Positions 1 through 11,827 of a DNA stretch of 64,000 nt are shown here, in pieces. Numbering within the stretch: the first letter of the stretch is position 1; every line of letters begins with the position of its first letter. Both the position numbers and the translations under genes were made by a program. Below the pieces are notes generated by a model. The model worked only from the letters and a program-made list of their open reading frames with translations, ran no database searches and was not told the DNA's origin. Source of the stretch: Erigeron canadensis (lineage: Eukaryota > Streptophyta > Magnoliopsida > Asterales > Asteraceae); assembly GCF_010389155.1 (NCBI RefSeq), contig NC_057761.1, forward strand, positions 13,704,501 through 13,768,500. Reading direction: 5' to 3'.

Positions 1-169
1 ATAAGTTGGATCCCAATTGTCTCAACAAAATATGCCAAGGTAATATGAACACAAACGGTAATTACAAGATAATTACAAGACTTGAACTCATAAATAAATA
101 TATTTCATATATCTAGAATGCTCATGGCACTGAGAATCATGCACTAACAAAGAGTACAAGGAACTAATA
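1..169. other. Unassigned sequence left of gypsy gag remnant
   Basis: No reading frame or repeat boundary could be assigned here. It is probably the upstream part of the gag remnant that follows, because the frame of that remnant has no obvious natural beginning. Confidence 0.3.
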
Positions 170-538
170 TTGAAGAAGTTTTGCTCGGCAGTGGAACATA
201 GGTTGGAAAGAGAATTCGGAGAACTCAAGATGAATAGAGCTGAGCATGCTAAGTACACTAGTCGATTTGAAGAGTTGTCCAGGCTTGTTCCTCATCTAGT
301 AACACCAGATTCTAAGGGGATTCAGAAGTATATCTCTGGTCTGATTCCCCATATTAGATTGAGTATGGCAGGAACGACCCCCACTACTATGCACGAAGCA
401 GTGTTGAGATCTGAGGCTATTACTGATGAGTTGGTTCAAAGTGGAGTTTTAAGTAAGATGAACGAGAAGAGGAAGGATTGGGGGAAACAAGCAAATGGAA
501 ATGTGACACGAAAGATAAGAGGGCCAAGACAGGGATAG
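170..538 (+). pseudogene. Ty3/gypsy gag fragment
   Basis: The 122-codon frame matches the middle of a gypsy gag capsid domain, with segments such as EELSRLVPHLV, IQKYISGLIPHIR and ITDELVQSGVL. The same segments occur in order in the chromovirus-like gag at 31714-32514 (-), so both belong to one gag family. Upstream and downstream gag, zinc knuckles and pol are missing. The remnant ends just before the Athila LTR that begins at 571, which suggests that the later element inserted into it or replaced its right side. It is non-functional. The family assignment is secure; the original extent is unknown. Confidence 0.75.
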
Positions 539-570
539 TGTTTGCAGCAATAGAGACTGGGCATGAGGGG

Positions 571-2039
571 TGATACGTCGTATTTTATACCCATTTTCCA
601 CGGTTTAGTTAGTTGTTTAAGTAAGCTTTACGAGTCGTTTTCGTGTATATTTGGTACGTTTATGGTATTTGTTAGTGTTTCAGGAATTAACAGTACTTAA
701 GCGATAATCTGAAGAAAACGAAGTTATTAGAGTAATATGAGTGCTTACGGATGTTTTACGAGGCACGAGAATGAAGATTGGAAGCTGGTCAAAGAAAGTC
801 AACGCTAGTCAACACAAGTCAACAGGAACTACGGCGCAGTTGGGTGATGCGTCTCAGTAATTCTTGTCGAGGAACAAACTGCTTCGAAGTAGGCTGAGAC
901 TGCGACACAGTTGACCATATACAGCCAAAGACCAGTCAACAAAAGTCAAAATCAAGAAAGTCAAACAGGAGACTGCGACGCAGTATATGTCGAATCTGAA
1001 CAATTTTTTTTAGAAAGTATAAATAGCTTGCTAAAACATTCTTGAAACCCTACCTTCACTTTTCAGTCGACTTTTGCAGCCTTTGGAGCATATTTTCATC
1101 CGATTATTCTCCTTCAAAGAACTTCATTACGATTGAATCAATTCCGTTATTCATTTTTCAATTCCTTGTATTCGGTAACGATGAAATCTTTCTATTTGAT
1201 TGGATATTCGTATTTTAATATGAGTGGCTAATCGCCTTTTCATCCATCTTGATGGAGTGAGATAATATGTAAAGATTGCACTATTTTTATAATTCAAGTT
1301 GATTTAATTTAACGTTGTGTCGTGATCTTAGTTTATTAATTCTTTGTTATTTGATTATTGATTGCGGATAATTTTTGCACAATCTTAGTGGCAACTCGGG
1401 TTGGGTAGAAGTTATTTTCATCGGTTGGTTAGAAGCGATTGGTTCTATGACGGGTACGGTAGAAGGTAATTAATAATTAATAAGAATTAATGAGTTAATG
1501 GTTGGGTACAATCAATGAATACATTTGTTATCTGAAATGACCAAAACCATTGTTGAATTAGTGAAGTTATAAAAAGGCGTCTCGGGGTACCGGTCTCAAT
1601 ATTGAAACTAGTTTAAACAAGAGAGTTAAATGAAGTTGTAAACTTGACGGGTATGGGGTTAGCGATCAATATGAACCTCGGTCATTGAATCAACTAAATG
1701 GAATTTGAACTTCATCAAATGTGCAATCTTAACATTTGTCGAGCGAAATCAAGATGAGTGACCTTTAATTTATCGTTTTAAACAACTTCTTTCGATTAAT
1801 CCTTAGGATTACTGACTTTTCTCACTAACTGCTTGCAACGTGGCAATTCGGCCACAAAACCCCCATTTTTCTTGAATCACTTAATTTTTACAATTGCTTA
1901 TAGAAGTCTTTGTGAACGATCTTGGCTTACCAGCTTTTAACTATATTGCATGCGATCAGGTACACTACCTGTGAGTGTGTAGTAGTTAGTCCTTTGGTAA
2001 TTCGTGTTTATAAATTTTATTACTAGATTTCACACATCA
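571..2039 (+). repeat. Athila-type 5' LTR
   Basis: The repeat starts TGATACGTCG and ends ACACATCA, about 1.47 kb, and is followed five bases later by a primer binding site, which fixes the right end. It contains near-palindromes of the form ACTGCGRCGCAGT around 832-980. The solo LTR at about 4761-6389 (-) has a similar start, similar palindromes and a similar right part near the GTGAGTGTGTAGTAG segment. No second copy of this exact LTR was seen in the window, so no target duplication can be read. Confidence 0.8.
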
Positions 2040-2045
2040 AGTTTT

Positions 2046-2063
2046 TGGCGCCGCTGCCGGGGA
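2046..2063 (+). other. Primer binding site, tRNA-Asp type
   Basis: TGGCGCCGCTGCCGGGGA lies just inside the LTR end. It is complementary, with one change, to the 3' end of plant tRNA-Asp, the usual primer of Athila elements. It marks the start of minus-strand synthesis. Confidence 0.85.
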
Positions 2064-2232
2064 CTTTAATTAAGTAGTTGTTCGTTTTGTGATTCGACCC
2101 TTCCTTGCATTCATTTGTGAGGAAGTTATTTTTTTTTATAGATAGATTTTAATTTTGTTTTAGTTTTGTTTTTGTTAGTTTCTGGTGCGGTTAATGGTAT
2201 TTCTTGTGGTGCGTGTGCAGGTGCTTTCTTAG

Positions 2233-4016
2233 TTGATGAACACAAGAGCCTCTGGTAGACCTTTGCTTAGTCCTCAGTCTAATCCCGGAAAATCCAGAAG
2301 ACGCTTACTAAGATTAACCAACACGGAGCCCTCAAACACCGACAAAATAGATTCAGGAGCCGAAAACCGTGACCAACCGGCCGTAGACTTGGATCAACAC
2401 TACTCAAAGAAAGATTCAACTTCCGAAATTCACTTAAGTACCAAATTCTCCGAAGGTAGTGGTTTGTTCAAAACTGGTGATAGTTCAGAGAAAGAAGATA
2501 ATCAGGATAAAACTCATAAACCGGATTCAACAGTAATTCCTCAAGCAAATCTTCGAGTTAATCAACCAGTTAGAGTAAGGAGAATGGGAAATCAAGAGCA
2601 ACCGGTCAACCCCAACAACCGTCTTTACGGTAACCGAAGAAGAAATGTACCGTCTTTACGGTAACCGTTTCTCTCAAGGGAAGTCATTTGAAAATTGTGG
2701 AGGAAGAGAAGTTTGACGGGGTGACTAACAATGATCCGTATGGCCATCTAGAAAGGTTTGAAAAAATTTGTAGGTTTTACCATTATGGTGCAAATCGGGA
2801 TGATAATGTGAAGCTTGAGCTTTTTCCACTCACTTTATGTGGAGAAGCTAAGGCGTGGCTCAAGGAACAGCCAGACGATTTGTATAGCACTTGGGATGAG
2901 CTTCGTGTTGGTTTTATTGATGAGTTCTATTCTATAAGGACTTAAAGACAGTTGGTAAACAAGATCCGGTCATTCACTCAAGATCCAGGGGAAGATGTAG
3001 TAGATGCTTGGAAACGGTATTAGGAGATGATCAGGAACTGTCCAGGAAACAATCTGAACACGGAAGCAGTGGTTGAAATCTTTTATGACGGTTTGCTTAA
3101 GAGAACTCAAAGGGAACTTGTCGGGGCATCCGGGGGTAGTTTGAACAATGTGACAGCTAGTGAAGGGTACAAGATCCTTGATGACATGGCTAAAAAGTTT
3201 TTTGATCGTGAAGAACTTTTGAGTAGGAAAACTGCAAGCAAGATGGTTGCAAAATTGGAAAGTAGTGAAGAATCTAGTGTGGTTGCTGAAGTCAAAGCGC
3301 TTTCGACGCAAATGAACGAGAGCTTTGACAGTCAAGATAATAGGTTCAAAAGCATTGAAAGAGATGTAAAGGTTTTAGCTGATGGATGCGATCATTGTGG
3401 AGAATTGCACTACACGGAAGATTGTCCAGATAAGTCGGCCCAAGAAGTTAGCTATGTTCAGAATCAGCAGGGGAATTTCAACCAGAACACCGGTTATGAA
3501 AACCGGCAATCAGGTACTTCTTATCCCTCATCTTCATTTAATAACGCTAACAATTCTGGTTTTAGTGGAAACAGGTTCAGCAGGTTCAACAGTCAGCAAA
3601 ATGCTAATGCTGAGTTGCGAGAAATCATGAGGGACTTGGTTGGTGTTCAGAAAGCAACCAATGAGAGAGTAGAAGAACAAAACAAGAAGATGGCTTCTCA
3701 ATGGGATGCTATGACTACTCGATTGGATGGGATTTCTAATAAATTGGAGCAAAGTACAAAGAGCACACATGCAACCTTCCAGGACATTGAAGCTAAGCTT
3801 GAAAGCCTAGGAAATCCTAATAGGCAGCCCGGTACTTTATCGAGCAACACCTTGCCTAATCCTAAGCCTCAGCAGAATAACCAGGGGTTCGGAATGAGCA
3901 AGTCAATGCAATCACAACAAGAGCTGGTAATACTTATGATTCTGCAAATCCCTTACCTAATGTTGTTACTCCTCTTGTGCATGTTGAAGCTGAAGAAGCT
4001 GTTGATGATGAGATAG
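2233..4016 (+). pseudogene. gag: Athila gag polyprotein, broken
   Basis: Gag forms the capsid of the virus-like particle. The frame opens at 2233 with MMNTRASGRPLLSPQSNPGK, an Athila-like basic N-terminus; the same start recurs reversed at 44806. The capsid domain at 2688-3200 has HLERFEKICRFYHYG and FPLTLCGEAKAWL. A zinc knuckle CDHCGELHYTEDC is encoded near 3388-3430, and coiled-coil segments follow. Lesions include a frame change near 2650-2690 beside a duplicated CCGTCTTTACGGTAACC block, a TAA at 2943-2945 and a TAG at 3021-3023. An acceptor-like CAG lies just upstream of the start. Protease coding follows after a frame change. Confidence 0.8.
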
Positions 4017-4135
4017 AGATGGAGCCGAACCCAGCCGTGAAGACACCGGCCGTTCCATCTACCACTGTTGAGAAACCCACTGTTGAGACACCTTCGGTGA
4101 AACCTTACCAACCAAAGGTGCCATTTCCTTAACGG

Positions 4136-4779
4136 TTGAAGAAGGCGAAGATCAAGGAAAACTTTAAGAAATTTGTTGATTTGATTCAAACTGTTAATAT
4201 TATTGTTCCTCTAGTTGATCTTCTTGCAGGTATGCCTAATTATGCGAAGTTTCTCAAAGATCTCATAGCGGATAGAAAGAAGTTGGAAGAAGGGAAGACG
4301 ACAGTCATGAATGCCGAATGTTCCGCCATAATTAAGAATGAGATTCCCCCTAAGTTGGAAGATCCAGGGAGTTTTCTTATTTCTTGTTCTTTTGGAATTA
4401 AATTGTATAAGGCATTGGCCGATCTTGGTGCCAGCATTAGTTTAATGCCTTATTTGGTCTATAAGAAATTGTCTTTAGGTGAATTGACCCCAACCCGCAT
4501 GAGCATTAGGCTTGCGGATAAATCATTCCAATATCCTATGGGGATAGCGGAAAATTTGCAGATTAAAGTGGGTCATATGATTTTCTTGGTTAATTTTGTT
4601 ATACTATAAATGGAGGCGGATGTCAAAGTGCCTCTAATCCTTGGCCGACCATTCCTTATGGCCGCGTATGCTATCATCCGGGTTAAGGCCAAGGAAATTT
4701 CTTTAGGTGTCGGCGATGACCGAGTTGTTTTTAATGTTGATAGAGCTCTTAAACATCTCATGTGCAAAATCGAGCTTTA
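4136..4779 (+). pseudogene. Athila aspartic protease region
   Basis: The frame contains LADLGASISLMPYLVYKKL, the DLGAS version of the retroelement aspartic protease active site. A second block with VPLILGRPFLMAAYAIIRV follows after a frame change and a stop near 4607. The role would be cleavage of the Gag-Pol polyprotein. The coding is interrupted at its right end by the reverse LTR insertion and resumes after 6389. It is inactive as it stands. Confidence 0.75.
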
Positions 4780-6389
4780 AATTTATAAACTATAATCACC
4801 TACAAACTCACTACTACGCACTCACGGGCAGTGGACCCGATCGGTTGTAATATAGTTATGAGGTAAGACCGTGTTCGTTCGCAGAGATTGGAAAGACTAG
4901 TTGTTAGAAGAAATGGTTTGTAAAACGGGTGTTACTTCAAAAATCCTTTTTGACAATAAAATTGAAATTGATTTGCAAGGCAAATTGCATAAAATTAAAA
5001 AGAACTTCAAACAATATAATTAAAAGTCATCCACCTTGACTTCACTCGACTTCAAATGTGATTGCATTTGATTAAGGCCAAATTCTTTAGAGTTTAAAGA
5101 TAATCGTGACAAGATTAAGATGCTCACGTGGTTACACCTACCGTGAACAAATTACCGAATCACCTAATTGCTAGTTGAATTACCCAAGCCGATACCACCA
5201 AAGCAAAGACAACTTTTTTCAACAATTAGTTTTATTGACTATCAAATTATCAATTGCACCTATGTGACAAGAACGTGGTACCACCAACCGCTAAGAATCA
5301 CGTTGACAAGATTACTCTTTTCTTAAAATGATATCCACTATCATACCATCAACTAGTGATAATTACTCATAGACAAGTAACCGTTTTAAAATCACATATA
5401 CATTCAACTGGTACCGCCAATGAAGAATCATATGCAACCAATATCATATTTAATTATTAAAAAGAATTAAAATCATCAAGATCACAGAAAAACGATAATT
5501 AGATAAACTCTTTTGAATTAAAAATATTGCAATCACATTATTCGTTTCATTTAATCAAGGTGGATGATAAACAGTTTAGCCACTCATGATTAAGTAACAA
5601 TAATAATCAAATAAAGAGAAGAACATATTGTACCAATCGTTTGAGTAAAAGAGAAAATTGCAACACAGTAAATTAATACGATCTAGATGGGTGTCCGTGA
5701 ATCTTCGATGTGTCCACCTAAGTGAAAACTTGCTTGGAGATCGAAGAACCCTTGTAGAACAGCTCCTAGAAAAACTTTGGATAGGTCTAAATTCGTCCTA
5801 GGGTTTTGTATATATACTCCTCCAAAAATCTGATGCAAAACCGACTCTCAGCTTTAGAGCCCGTGCACTCACTGCGACGCAGTGAGCTATGCCTTCCCTC
5901 ACTGCGGCGCAGTGAGAGGTCTTTGACTTTGAGCTTCAAGGGACTGCGGCGCAGTGGCTAAGCCAACCACCACTGCGGCGCAGTTCGTTTCCACGTCCCT
6001 ATTTCTCCTTCCACTGCAGTCAGTCTTGTGCACTCCCCACTGCGGCGCAATGGGGTAACTTCAATTCTTTTCCATGGATTATGGTTGCGGCGCACTGGCT
6101 TAGGCACATCCCCACTGCGGCGCAGTTTCAAACTTGTGTAGAAGTTCTTCTTTCGATCTTGAACTTGCTTAACTCGCCGTCTCTTCCACTTAAAACAACT
6201 CTCGACTACCAGAAATCACTTCTTGACCTAAGATCACCCGAAACTGTGCCAAATGAACGCGTAACCTGTTTAAAGCCTGAAAACACTAACAAACACCATA
6301 AGCGCGCCAAATGCATATGAAAATGACTTAAAAAACTTAAGAAATAGGCCAATAATGATGTGAGTAATGGGTATAAATTAGTCACATCA
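4761..6389 (-). repeat. Solo Athila-type LTR, reverse orientation
   Basis: Read on the minus strand this starts TGATGTGACTAATTTATACC and ends near TTTGCACA, like the LTR at 571-2039. Pol coding of the host element stops at its left side and resumes right after 6389. No internal sequence, PBS or second LTR accompanies it, so it is a solo LTR left by LTR-LTR recombination. The right edge (6389) is firm; the left edge is uncertain within about 4761-4790, and no clear target duplication was seen. At 5865-6130 it holds several near-palindromes of the type TCACTGCGNCGCAGTGA. Confidence 0.75.
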
Positions 6390-6392
6390 ATA

Positions 6393-6905
6393 TCCTTACT
6401 CGTGTGATGAATCTTGTTTCAGGATAGATGTAATTGAAGAGGAGGATGCCTTGGAAAAGGAGCTTATGGATTACTTGGATATGGAGGATGGGCAAGATTT
6501 GTTAGCTTGTAGTGAAGAAGAACAGGAAATGGATGATGAGATGATGCAAGAGATCATGGCATTAAGCGTTGATGAAACTCCACTGGATGGTGAATCTTTT
6601 GAAGAGATTAAGGTTGATAGAAGAAAACGGGTGCTTACTTCGGTTGACAGCCCTCCCACCAATTTGGAGTATGCATACTTAGAAGGTACATATTTCCTCC
6701 CTGTTGTCATTTCATCTTCTTTGATAAAGGATGAAAAATCTAGGCTTATTACTGTCTTAAGAGCCCATAAAAGGGCCTTTGCATAGAAAATTTCCGATAT
6801 TCCGGCTATAAGTCCAGAATTTTGTAAGTACACAATAAATTTTGTTGATAATGTTAAACCTATTGTGCAAAGACAACGGAGATAAACCCAAACATAAAAG
6901 ATGTT
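6393..6905 (+). pseudogene. Athila pol linker between protease and RT
   Basis: Coding resumes after the solo LTR with an acidic segment (ESCFRIDVIEEEDALEKEL, then LACSEEEQEMDDEMMQEIM). It passes through LRAHKRAFA and a TAG near 6784-6786, then continues toward the RT. This acidic stretch is usual between protease and RT in Athila pol. The stop and a frame change near 6880 break it. Confidence 0.65.
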
Positions 6906-7712
6906 GTGAAAAAGGAAGTTATTAAGTTGTTGAATGCCAGAATCATATTCCCCATCTCCGAAAGTTCATGGGTGAGTCCGGTACATTGTGTACTGAAAAA
7001 GGGTAGGATGACTGTTGTTCTAAATGATAAAAATGAATTAATTCCCACTAGAACTGTCACGGGTTGGAGGGTATGTATTGATTATCGGAAGCTAAATGAT
7101 GCAGCCCGCAAGGACCATTTGCCATTGCCCTTTATCGATCAAATGCTCGAACGGCTCGCCGGAAATGAGTATTTTAGTTTTTTGGATGGGTTTTCCAGGT
7201 ACTTTCAAATACCCATTGACCCGAAAGACCAAGAGAAGACCACCTTTACTTGCCCCTTTGGCACTTATGCCTATAGGAGGATGCCATTCGGTCTTTGTAA
7301 TGCCCCGGGGACTTTCCAACATTGTATGATTGCTATTTTTCAGGATATGATTGAAACATCCATGGAAGTTTTTATGGATGATTTTTCTGTGTTTGGAAGT
7401 TCTTTTGAAAATTGTCTAGTGAGTCTTGATAAGATGTTGGAAAGGTGTGAACGGGCACACTTAGTTTTAAACTGGGAAAAGTGTCACTTTATAGTTAAAG
7501 AAGGTATTATGTTGGGACACAAAGTTTCTAAGGAAGGGTTAGAGGTTGATAAAGCTAAAATTGATGTAATAAGTAAATTTCCTCCACCCACAAATGTGAA
7601 ATCAACTAGAAGCTTTTTGGGTGATGCCGGTTTTTACCGTAGGTTCATAAAGGATTTTTCAAAAATTACCTGGCCTATGATAAAGAGTGTCTTGATGCAT
7701 TCAACTTGTTAA
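6906..7712 (+). pseudogene. Athila reverse transcriptase
   Basis: Would copy element RNA into cDNA. Motifs in order: WVSPVHCVLKK, WRVCIDYRKLN, DHLPLPFIDQMLERLAG, YFSFLDGFSRYFQIPI, TFTCPFGTYAYRRMPFGLC, and the catalytic FMDDFSVFG box around 7370-7390. The thumb segment GFYRRFIKDFSKITWPM is present. The frame is then lost near 7690 by a deletion or frameshift, and the next domain starts in another frame at 7706. Catalytic residues are visible, but the protein cannot be made as one piece. Confidence 0.85.
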
Positions 7713-8150
7713 AAGAAAATTTGACCAATGCACCTATTATGACCCCACCTAATTGGTCATTACCATTCGAGTTGATGTGTGATGCTAGCGACTTTGCTTT
7801 AGGGGCCGTTTTAGGCCAAAGGGATGATAAACATTTCCGCCCTATTTCCTATGCTAGCAAGACCTTGAATCCAGGCCAACAGAACTATACTGTGACTGAA
7901 AAAGAGTTGTTGGCTGTTGTGTATGCTTTGATAAATTTCGACCCTACTTGGTCCTTAACAAGACCATTGTTTATACTGATCACTCTGCCCTAAGGTACTT
8001 GTTCTCGAAACAAGATGCCAAGCCCCGTCTTATTCGTTGGGTCTTGCTTTTGCAAGAATTCGACATTGAGATAAAAGACAAAAAGGGGGCCAAAAATGTG
8101 GCAGCTGACCATCTAAGTAGGCTCGAAAACTCTCACCATGAGGAGTTACA
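7706..8150 (+). pseudogene. Athila RNase H
   Basis: Degrades RNA in RNA-DNA hybrids during reverse transcription. Recognised from [47 protein letters not shown] and, after a frameshift near 7945, [20 protein letters not shown] and [13 protein letters not shown]. The D-E-D catalytic positions are present but split over two frames. Confidence 0.8.
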
Positions 8151-8575
8151 AGAGCATGAGATTAATGATAATTTTCCTGATGAGATTTTAATGAAGCTTG
8201 AAACAGGACCTTGGTATGCAGATATTACTAACTATCTTGGTGCAGGTGTGATTCCCAAAGATATGTCAAAGCAAGAAAAGAAGAAACTTTTTACCAAGGC
8301 TAAGCATTATTTTTGGGAAAATCCATTTTTGTTTAAAATTTGTGCAGATGGAATGATCAGGAGGTGTGTATCGGAAGACGAATCCCGACAAATTCTTGAT
8401 GCTTGTCACCACGGGCCATCCGGTGGACATTATAGACCATCTGTCACTAGTAAGAAAGTGTATGATGATGGTTTCTATTGTCCAACTGTTTTCAAAGAAG
8501 CGCAAACTTTGGTAGAAGTTTATGATGTGTGTCCAAGACAAAGTAACATTTTCAAACGTGATGAAATGCCTCAGA
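8151..8575 (+). pseudogene. Athila integrase N-terminal zinc-binding region, truncated
   Basis: The frame continues from RNase H through [14 protein letters not shown] and the H-H-C-C part, including [14 protein letters not shown] and YDVCPRQ. It stops at 8575, where an LTR beginning TGTAACATCC cuts in. The integrase catalytic core, C-terminus and 3' LTR are absent from the window. Confidence 0.8.
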
Positions 8576-10199
8576 TGTAACATCCTAAATTTTCGAGTTA
8601 AAGTCATATAGGAGTATGTGGGATAGCCATTAAGTATTAAATATTTATGGGCATTTATATATTTACTGAGACAAATGTCATCATGAGCTAAGTTATCACA
8701 ATTTTTTTTTAATATCCAGATGAAGCTAGTTATCAGGAAATCTAGAGTTTAGAAAATTATCAACTTAGTTAACCTACTAAGAGGTCACTTACGACAATAA
8801 GGATAAAGTACGGGGATCTCACTTGTAAAATTAATTACTTGTAAAAATAAATACTAAACAGAGTGCATATGGAATCGGTAACCATAATTTTTAGCCGACT
8901 TATACTAGTTTAGGGTTTTCCTCGTTAGACGCCGAAAGAAAGAGAGCAACATAGAGAAATCGATGTGCTTCTTTGTTTGACACTTTCTAGATGAATCAAA
9001 GAAGATTTATACATAGTAAATGGTGAGTATGAGATTGGTGATATACATAGGGAGGTTAATGAAGTTTCAATTCCGTTGTTACATACGGTTCGATTTTATT
9101 CCCTTTAAAGGTATAACTTATTTGATTTACTAGTTAATTAAGCTTAATTCGCCATCTATATTATATAGTAGCTGACTAACTGAATTTTCAAGCGTCGTCA
9201 ATATGTTTTTCGAATACCGGTCATATTCAAATATACATACGTAAATGTGCATGAGTTAACGTACGCGAATGTTGAGTCTTAAATCTCATTACGGATTGAA
9301 TAATGATAGTGTCATCGGATTAATAAGCTATTAATGAATGTTGTATTGTCTGAAGGAAACCTCGTTACTTGTTTCGTAAACTCGTTTTGAGGATAAGAGA
9401 TGTTAATAGAAGCTTGAGTTAGGATCAACTTTAATGGTGAATAATTTTTTATTTATTTTGTAAATAAGACAACAGAATGGAGTGTCATGTAATATTGCAT
9501 AAAACATTGTTATTAACATCATGTTCATCAATTTAACGAGCTCCATTATACATGAGTTACGTTATTTAGTATCATGATCTAATTTAAAACACAGGGGTTT
9601 AATATTCATTAATATAACAGGCTGAATTACATAGTTTGGTGGACTTGTACAAGAATGGTGATATCTTGTTTTTGGAATAATGAGTAGATTGATAGAAGTA
9701 ATTGTCCAACTAGCAGTGGTAGTAACAAGAGGATGGTCAGGAGGAAGTAAGAAGTTTTAAGTTAATTGCAATGGGCATTAATTTCCAATATGCATGACAA
9801 TTCGGTAGCTTCTTAGTTTAGCTATCTTCTGTTTGCTAAAACTGCTTGCTCAGTTTAACTATACAAAATAATTAAATAGCTAACTTCATAATGAGGTAAA
9901 CAAGCAAGGTACGTATAGATACATGGGGTAGTCACTACTACAAAAATTCAGATAGAAACCCCTTATAGAAATCGGTTTTAGAAAAACTGGTTTCTAAAAA
10001 ATTAAGGAGACCGGTTTTTACCAAAAAAAAGGTTTCTATGTATTTAGAAGGGTTTTAAATAAAAAACATGTCTCTTTGACGGGAAATAGAGACCACTTTT
10101 TTCTCCCAAACTGCTTTCTTTTCATAAAGACCTGTTTTTTAAAATAAATGGTACCTAAACTATTGTAATAGAGACCGGTTTCACAGAAACACTTCTCTA

Positions 10200-10971
10200 A
10201 ACAAATTTAATATCATCCTGGTGTTTAGGAAAATTTGTTATCAAGAATATAAGGGATATGTACCAAATATCATTTGAATTTATGTATAATATAAATTAGG
10301 GAATTTTTTACTTATCTGTATCCAACCATATATATATACAACATCAAAGTTTTTATCTATTCTTTACAAAATTTCAATCTTTTGCAGAAAAGCTAGGTAC
10401 GTACTTTGTGTTAATATTTCATACTTTCATTCAAGCTGTTATTTCCATATGTTATACAATTGATATTATAGTATGTTAAAGAAAAACCATAACTTCTTGA
10501 TGTTATTAATTTAAATAAGAGAACTTGTTGATGTTATTAATTTTTAATTAAGGTTTGCGTAAATTTATTGGATAATTATTAGTCATCTAATAACGTTTGC
10601 TATATAAACAGTAACTTTACATATTTCTTAACTTAGATAATGTATATGTAAATATAATTATCCATCTGTAAGGAAGATATATCCCATTAGAGATTTAGAA
10701 AAGCAAGTTTTGTATTTGCTTAATTAGAGCCGAATTGGATAATTAAATATAATCATAATTATTAATATATTATATAGATAAAATAGATTTAACAGATATT
10801 ATATTATTAATATATATATATATAATATTATCATCTATGGAGAACATATAGTTCGTATATCAGAACAATTTATTTTATTAATTATTAATAAAACTATATA
10901 AATTGTTAAAGTAATTGTTCAAAGATATATTATTATTGTTATTGTTATTGTTATTGTTATTGTTATTGTTA

Positions 10972-11003
<32 letters not shown>

Positions 11004-11032
11004 TCTTGTTGCTGTTGTTTTTGTATATCCAG
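10200..11032. other. AT-rich CACTA 5' region with microsatellite
   Basis: No coding is seen. It is very AT-rich and contains a (TTATTG)n then (ATT)n microsatellite at about 10928-11004. A TATATCCAG acceptor-like site sits directly before the transposase ATG. Confidence 0.6.
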
Positions 11033-11827
11033 ATGGAACGGAATGAATGGATGTACGAGTTGGGTCGTCACACAACTGAGTACCAAAAACATTTGAATGA
11101 TTTTATGAAGGTGGCAGAAGATGATCGGGTGTTAAATGGAAATGATAGAATATCATGTCCTTGTGTAGATTGTAAAAACTGTGAAAAATACGATGAAGCA
11201 AGAGTAATATATCGACATTTGGTGGTTAAGGGTTTTGTGCCTGGGTATACTTGTTGGACATATCATGGAGAATCATTGGTTGATAGTGTTATTTCTCAAG
11301 GCAACATAAATGAAATTGGTGCAAACAATATTAATGACGATTCGTACGACAACGGTGATCCTGATAATTTTACTCAAATGTTTAATGTATTGGAAAATGA
11401 GGTTGGTGAAAATGATAATGTTGATGAAAATGATAAAAATGATGAAGATGATAATGGTGATGCAAATAAGAATGATGGATTTCAACAAGTATTTGCCGAC
11501 TCAAAAGAAGACTTGTATGAAGGTTGTAAAAAATATTCAAAACTTTCTGCGGTACTGAGATTGTTTAATGTAAAAGCAAATCATAATTGGAGTGATAAAA
11601 GCTTCAAAGAACTTTTAAAAGTCTTCCATGACATGCTCCCCGTAGGTAATAAGTTGCCCGTTTCGCTATATGAAGCAAAAAAAATGTTATGTCCGATGGG
11701 AATGGAAATGGAACGAATAGCAACATGTCCAAATGATTGTGTTTTATATAGAAATCAGTACAAAGATCTCCATGAATGTCCCAAATGTGAGTTAATATTT
11801 AATTATTACAAGCTTAATGAGAAGTAA
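11033..11827 (+). pseudogene. CACTA TNP2-like transposase, N-terminal part
   Basis: Starting at MERNEWMYELGR, residues 1-80 form the transposase-associated domain, with the cysteine motif SCPCVDCKNC and WTYHGE. An Asp/Asn-rich acidic linker follows (about residues 90-155), then the start of the transposase domain (KELLKVFHDMLP, LYEAKKMLCPMGM, CPNDCVLYRN, ECPKCELIF). The frame ends at a TAA at 11825-11827. The catalytic DDE core, normally several hundred residues further on, is missing. The fragment itself is free of stops. An exon end at 11827 is possible, but the rest of the gene was not found. Confidence 0.8.

Larger units (their letters stand above)
571..8575 (+). mobile_element. Athila-type Ty3/gypsy retrotransposon, truncated in integrase
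   Basis: The order is 5' LTR, tRNA-Asp primer binding site, gag, protease, reverse transcriptase, RNase H, integrase zinc-binding region. That is the Ty3/gypsy order, and the gag start, the DLGAS protease motif and the FMDD RT box fit the Athila lineage. The reading frame carries several stops and frameshifts. A reverse-oriented LTR sits inside it (about 4761-6389). The integrase is cut at 8575 by another LTR, and no integrase core or 3' LTR is present. The element is a decayed, non-autonomous relic. Confidence 0.85.

Noticed and set aside
4761..6389. Reading the reversed LTR as the 3' LTR of the surrounding Athila element
   Set aside because: It is in the opposite orientation and pol coding continues on its right side, so it is a separate insertion.
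10878..11075. Minus-strand frame with about 25 consecutive Asn codons
   Set aside because: It is only the translation of the (TTATTG)n/(ATT)n microsatellite opposite the CACTA transposase.
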